DNA of 64,000 nucleotides from Cytophagales bacterium (GTDB taxonomy: Bacteria; Bacteroidota; Bacteroidia; Cytophagales; Spirosomataceae), in assembly GCA_013298025.1 (NCBI GenBank), contig JAAFJE010000009.1, positions 148,875 through 212,874 of the forward strand. Reading direction: 5' to 3'. The stretch's first letter is position 1. Every line of letters starts with the position of its first letter. Below the pieces are notes generated by a model. The model made no database searches and was not told the origin of the DNA. It saw only the letters and a program-made list of their open reading frames with translations. Shown here piece after piece: positions 60,177 to 64,000 of the stretch. Position numbers and translations under genes: made by a program.

Positions 60177-61227
60177 AATAATCCTGTCATTGGTCGCTCT
60201 GCTATGGACAAGTACACTTTGTATAGGGCAATTGAAGCATAAAGTGACATTAGGAGCATATTATTTTGATGGTTGGACGGGTACATATCCATACCATATA
60301 ACCCCTATGCTCAGAGATTCGTTTCCTGAAAGAAAACCACGATGGGGATGGATTACAAGTACACCTCAAATTGTAGCAAAGCAGCTAAGGGAAGCAAATA
60401 AAATAGGGTTAAGTTTCTTTTGTTTTTGTTGGTATTATAGTAATGATAACATACAATATCGTAGAGAACCACTCAACAATGCACTCAAAATTTATATGAA
60501 TACCGACCAAAAGAAGATAAAATTTTCACTATTGGTGGCTAATCATAAGGGTTTTGAAATTAAGAAAGAAAATTGGGCTTTTGTCTGTAATGAATGGATT
60601 CAATATTTTAAACATCCCAATTATTGTACAATAGATAATCAGCCTATTCTAAGCTTTTTTAGTTTACAAACATTATTAGATAATTTAGGAGGAGAGGCAG
60701 GAGTAAAAGAAGCTTTTATTTATTTAAGAAACAAAGCATCAGAAGAAGGTATCGGCAAGATAAAGCTGGCGTTATGTGCTGATATGACACAGATTCAAGT
60801 GGCAGAAAAAATAGGGTTTGATATACTTACGGGTTATAACTACCATGAGGCAGGGTATTTTACGAGCAGAAATACCGTAATACCGATTGATAGTTTGATA
60901 ACAGGAGAAAAGCGCATTTGGACTACGCTTGCAAATACTACAAAATTGACTTATATACCTGTTACAACACTAAACTGGGATCCAAGACCATGGGCAGATG
61001 GAAAAAACTTTTATACAAATGAACGCCGCTATCGTGGATTTTCACCCACATCGGTATTAAAATCTGTAAAAGGTTGTGTAGATTGGATCACAGAAAATAT
61101 CAATAAAACGCATGGATGGGGTATGATATATGCGTGGAATGAATATGGAGAAGGAGCATATCTAACACCAACAGCAACAGGTAACAACTTTTTAATTGGT
61201 TTAGGTAAAGCTTTGGAAAATAAGTGA
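60166..61227 (+). CDS. Secreted GH99/WbsX-like glycoside hydrolase
   Basis: A 353-residue protein with a signal peptide (ending LCIGQ, about residue 22) and a GH99-like/WbsX (alpha/beta-barrel) domain: YYFDGWTGTYPYHITPML (33-50), FFCFCWYYSNDN (about 83-94), CTIDNQPILSFFS, LALCADMTQIQV, and the ending WGMIYAWNEYGEGAYLTPT (about 323-341), where family members show WNEWxEGxxLEP. Proteins with this domain occur in polysaccharide clusters, where family members are described as mannan-active hydrolases or as WbsX-type transferase-associated proteins. Being exported, it more likely trims or remodels the polymer. The function is inferred. Confidence 0.82.
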   Translation: MNNRIILSLVALLWTSTLCIGQLKHKVTLGAYYFDGWTGTYPYHITPMLRDSFPERKPRWGWITSTPQIVAKQLREANKIGLSFFCFCWYYSNDNIQYRREPLNNALKIYMNTDQKKIKFSLLVANHKGFEIKKENWAFVCNEWIQYFKHPNYCTIDNQPILSFFSLQTLLDNLGGEAGVKEAFIYLRNKASEEGIGKIKLALCADMTQIQVAEKIGFDILTGYNYHEAGYFTSRNTVIPIDSLITGEKRIWTTLANTTKLTYIPVTTLNWDPRPWADGKNFYTNERRYRGFSPTSVLKSVKGCVDWITENINKTHGWGMIYAWNEYGEGAYLTPTATGNNFLIGLGKALENK

Positions 61228-61264
61228 TCTCTTTTGTTTTTTAAAACGATAATTAAATTTAAAT

Positions 61265-62380
61265 ATGACGAAGTTTAAGAATATTACTTTAGTTCACCCA
61301 TCTAATGAATTATATGGGTCTGATAAAATGTTTTTACTAATTGTAGAGGCTATAGTACAAAGTAATGTTGATGCTAAAATAAATGTAGTTCTTCCATGTG
61401 ATGGTCCTTTAACGAATTTAATATCAAGGTTTCCTGTAAATATTATTTTTCACCCACTAGGAATTTTAAGAAAAGCAGAGCTTAAAAAATTAAACTTTTC
61501 AGTTTTTTATAGATTAATTTTCAATTTTAGGTTTTACCATAGACTTCTAAAGAATACAGACTTACTTTATATTAATACCGCAGTTGTTTTAGATTTTATA
61601 TTTTATAGTAAATTTTATAAACTCAAGAAAGTAATTCACATACATGAAATACCTACTGGTTTAGCTAATACAATTTTTGTGAGATTAATAAAATTTAATA
61701 AAGCTCCTTTAATTTATATTTCAAAGGCTGTTCAAAATGCATTCTCATCTATTAATGTTCCTTATTTTATACTGCCTAATGGTATAAATCAAGTACCTTT
61801 TCTCAATAAAGAAATTTCTTTAAATAATAAGATAAAGATATTATTGATAGGTAGAATTAATAGTTGGAAAGGACAAAATCTGCTGGTAGAAGCCATTTCC
61901 TTATTGAAGGAGGAAGATAAGAAGCGGGTCGATGTAAGAATTGTTGGAGATGTATATGGAGATCAAATATATTTTAAAACAGATCTTATTGACAATATAA
62001 ATAGAAATAATTTTACTGGAATAATTAAAGTTTTACCTTTTACTAAAACACCTGAGGAGCATTATAATTGGGCTGATTTAGTGGTTGTACCTTCTTTAAA
62101 ACCTGAACCTTTTGGATTAGTTGCAATTGAAGGGATGAGTGTTGGAAAGCTGGTGATTGCTGCAAATCATGGAGGATTAACAGAAATAATAAAGGATCGT
62201 TTTTCTGGTATTTTATTTAAACCAAACAGTGCATTTGAGTTATCAAAGATTATTTCAGAGGTTATTCAGAATCCCAAAATATTAGATTTTTATAGTGCAA
62301 ATGCTATCAGTGAATATAAAAAAAATTATACACCAGAAGTTTATATTGCTAATTTTAACAAGATAATTCAAAATTTATAA
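61265..62380 (+). CDS. Glycosyltransferase family 4
   Basis: A 371-residue GT-B transferase. The acceptor domain has NITLVHPSNELYGSDKMFLL (6-25), an ADP-heptose-like SNE/GSD motif common in family 4, and HIHEIPTGLANTIF. The donor domain has IKILLIGRINSWKGQNLLVEAI (about 194-215), VRIVGDVYGDQIYF, YNWADLVVVPSLKPEPFGLVAIEGMSVGKLVIAANHGGLTEII (about 280-322), a classical EX7E-type region (EPFGLVAIE). Donor and acceptor unknown. It lies 37 bases after the GH99-like gene and 7 bases before the next. Confidence 0.93.
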   Translation: MTKFKNITLVHPSNELYGSDKMFLLIVEAIVQSNVDAKINVVLPCDGPLTNLISRFPVNIIFHPLGILRKAELKKLNFSVFYRLIFNFRFYHRLLKNTDLLYINTAVVLDFIFYSKFYKLKKVIHIHEIPTGLANTIFVRLIKFNKAPLIYISKAVQNAFSSINVPYFILPNGINQVPFLNKEISLNNKIKILLIGRINSWKGQNLLVEAISLLKEEDKKRVDVRIVGDVYGDQIYFKTDLIDNINRNNFTGIIKVLPFTKTPEEHYNWADLVVVPSLKPEPFGLVAIEGMSVGKLVIAANHGGLTEIIKDRFSGILFKPNSAFELSKIISEVIQNPKILDFYSANAISEYKKNYTPEVYIANFNKIIQNL

Positions 62381-62387
62381 TTTACAA

Positions 62388-63485
62388 ATGAAAATAGCTA
62401 TACTAGGTACAAGAGGAATTCCTAACCACTATGGTGGCTTCGAGCAATTTGCCGAATACTTGGCATACGGCTTGGCTCAACAGGGATATGATATATCTGT
62501 ATATAATAGTCACACACATCCTTATCAAGAAAAAGAATGGAATGGAGTGAAAATTATTCATTGCAATGACCCTGAAGATAAGATGGGAACGGCTGGGCAG
62601 TTTATTTATGACCTCAACTGTATATTAGATGCAAGGAAACGAAATTTTGATATTATTCTCCAATTAGGTTATACCAGTAGTACAATTTGGGGGTGGTTGC
62701 TGCCCAAAAAAAGTATTATTACTACCAACATGGATGGCCTTGAGTGGATTCGTTCAAAATATTCAAAACCAGTACGTAAATTTATCAAATTTGCTGAATA
62801 CTTAGGTACCGTATTTAGTGATTATTGGATTTCAGACTCTATAGGTATTCAACAGTATCTTAAAAAAGAATATAAGTTGGAGTCTATTTACATTCCTTAT
62901 GGTGCTTTTGCCTTTGAAACGCCTGACGAATCAATGATTGTACCATATCAAGTGGCACCTTATAGCTATGATATGTTGGTGGCAAGATTAGAACCTGAAA
63001 ACAACATAGAAACGATTTTGGAAGGTGTAGCACTCTCTAAATTGACAAGAACTTTTCTTGTTATTGGTAAACATACCACACCCTATGGTACTTATTTGAA
63101 AGAGAAATATCAATCAGTATCAAACATCAAGTTTGTTGGAGGAGTTTACGATATTAATGTGCTCAATAACCTTAGATATTATTCTAATGTGTATTTTCAT
63201 GGGCATTCTGTTGGAGGAACAAATCCTTCTTTATTAGAGGCAATGGCATCACAAACGTTTATTTGTGCTAACGATAACATTTTTAATAGGGCTATTTTAG
63301 GTGATGAAGCTGTTTATTTTGCTAATGCTGGAGATGTTGCGAATGTATTGACTAACAAAGCCAAAGAAGACTATCGTCCATTTGTAAAACTCAATCTACA
63401 AAAAATTAAAGAAGTTTATACTTGGGATGTAATTATAGCACAATATTTAGCACACTTTAAAGAAATTTTTGAAAAGAATAAATAA
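62388..63485 (+). CDS. Glycosyltransferase family 4 with DUF1972 (rhamnosyltransferase-like)
   Basis: A 365-residue glycosyltransferase with the DUF1972 N-terminal domain: MKIAILGTRGIPNHYGGFEQFAEYLAYGL, YNSHTHPYQEKEWNGVKIIHC, LQLGYTSSTIWG and TTNMDGLEWIRSKY. This domain is found in rhamnosyl-type transferases of polysaccharide clusters. The donor domain has LVARLEPENNIETILEGV (about 199-216), GKHTTPYG and SVGGTNPSLLEAMASQTFICANDN. The closely following rfbB gene, producing dTDP-4-keto-6-deoxyglucose for rhamnose and related sugars, supports transfer of a dTDP-derived deoxysugar, though this is inferred. Only 19 bases separate the two genes. Confidence 0.92.
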   Translation: MKIAILGTRGIPNHYGGFEQFAEYLAYGLAQQGYDISVYNSHTHPYQEKEWNGVKIIHCNDPEDKMGTAGQFIYDLNCILDARKRNFDIILQLGYTSSTIWGWLLPKKSIITTNMDGLEWIRSKYSKPVRKFIKFAEYLGTVFSDYWISDSIGIQQYLKKEYKLESIYIPYGAFAFETPDESMIVPYQVAPYSYDMLVARLEPENNIETILEGVALSKLTRTFLVIGKHTTPYGTYLKEKYQSVSNIKFVGGVYDINVLNNLRYYSNVYFHGHSVGGTNPSLLEAMASQTFICANDNIFNRAILGDEAVYFANAGDVANVLTNKAKEDYRPFVKLNLQKIKEVYTWDVIIAQYLAHFKEIFEKNK

Positions 63486-63504
63486 TTAAGAAAATAAAAA
63501 TAGT

Positions 63505-64000
63505 ATGAATAAAACACTTTTAATTACTGGCGGAGCGGGCTTTATTGGCTCGCATGTGGTAAGGTTATTTGTAAATACCTACCCAGATTATACGATTGTC
63601 AATCTCGACAAATTAACGTATGCAGGAAATCTAGAAAATTTAAAAGATATTCAAGATAAGCCTAACTATATCTTTGAAAAAGGCGACATCGTGGACGCTG
63701 CCTATATCAATGGCCTATTTGAGAAATACCAATTTGATGGTGTCATTCATTTGGCTGCTGAATCGCACGTAGATCGTTCTATTGCAGAACCAATGGCATT
63801 TGTAATGACTAACGTTGTAGGTACATGCAACTTACTCAATGCAGCCAAAAACCTTTGGAAAGCATCTGGTTACGAAGGTAAACGCTTCTATCATGTGTCA
63901 ACAGATGAGGTGTATGGAGAATTACACAATCCAGAAGATTTCTTTACTGAAACCACGCCTTATGATCCTCGTTCTCCATATTCTGCATCAAAAGCATCTT
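63505..64000 (+). CDS. rfbB: dTDP-glucose 4,6-dehydratase (partial, 3' end outside window)
   Basis: A short-chain dehydrogenase-fold enzyme converting dTDP-glucose to dTDP-4-keto-6-deoxyglucose, the first step to dTDP-rhamnose and many deoxysugars. The 165 residues visible from ATG 63505 include GGAGFIGSHVVRLF (NAD motif), NLDKLTYAGNLENL, HLAAESHVDRSIAEP (catalytic-domain segment) and STDEVYGEL, with SPYSASKAS at the window edge, the Tyr-x-x-x-Lys site. The rest, and perhaps rfbACD, lie to the right. Confidence 0.94.
   Translation, partial: MNKTLLITGGAGFIGSHVVRLFVNTYPDYTIVNLDKLTYAGNLENLKDIQDKPNYIFEKGDIVDAAYINGLFEKYQFDGVIHLAAESHVDRSIAEPMAFVMTNVVGTCNLLNAAKNLWKASGYEGKRFYHVSTDEVYGELHNPEDFFTETTPYDPRSPYSASKAS

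Overview
The window comes from a Bacteroidota genome, most likely the class Cytophagia (Spirosoma/Flectobacillus/Arcicella-like; this placement is inferred). The evidence is a SusC/RagA receptor, SprA and GldF of type IX secretion and gliding, an LpxC-FabZ fusion, DUF4199 and DUF6089 proteins, and promoters of the Bacteroidota type (TTTG, about 20 bases, TAnnTTTG). There are no insertion sequences, CRISPR arrays or rRNA genes; there is one tRNA.

Bases 1-41026 are mostly housekeeping genes in short units separated by clear hairpin terminators. In order they are: the N-terminal part of a SusC-type receptor; a DEAD-box helicase with a long leader; a secreted coiled-coil protein; a YdiJ-type FAD/Fe-S dehydrogenase; a MacB-like permease; an Rpn-type nuclease; malate dehydrogenase; a DUF1232 protein; TatA; GatA; a MltD-like transglycosylase; and the ruvA-sprA-gcvH neighbourhood. 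Then come a dihydroorotase-like protein lacking two metal-binding histidines, two DUF4199 paralogues, gldF without gldG, and a lipid A block on the minus strand (HD hydrolase, lpxD, lpxC-fabZ, lpxA, ABC ATPase). The region ends with a CAT-anticodon tRNA, a Spy-like protein, a zinc-ribbon protein and a DUF6089 protein. One A+T-rich island (17159-19156) between gatA and the transglycosylase holds an AAA ATPase overlapping a small putative PD-(D/E)XK nuclease, closed by a 26-bp perfect inverted repeat. It looks like an acquired two-gene defence-type module and is the best candidate here for an undescribed system.

Bases 41867-64000 are one exopolysaccharide cluster, all on the plus strand, A+T-rich and running off the right edge. 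An 840-base leader precedes the export lipoprotein and the Wzc-type tyrosine kinase, whose tail is encoded by a 6-bp tandem repeat. Next comes a nonulosonic (sialic-type) acid block: a CMP-sugar synthetase, an inositol-monophosphatase-family enzyme, and an unusual fusion of a sialyltransferase/DUF115-like domain to a SAF-less NeuB. A secreted Asp-box (sialidase-like) lipoprotein, an acetyltransferase, a GT-B-like protein, a Wzx flippase and a Wzy-like polymerase follow. Two GT2-GT4 pairs appear to be a duplicated module. A secreted GH99/WbsX-like protein, two further GT4 enzymes and the start of rfbB complete the cluster. Two decayed glycosyltransferase genes lie in the gaps at 58.2 and 60.0 kb, so the locus has been losing or exchanging transferases.

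Function calls rest on motifs and length read by eye. No database search, alignment or folding calculation was run.
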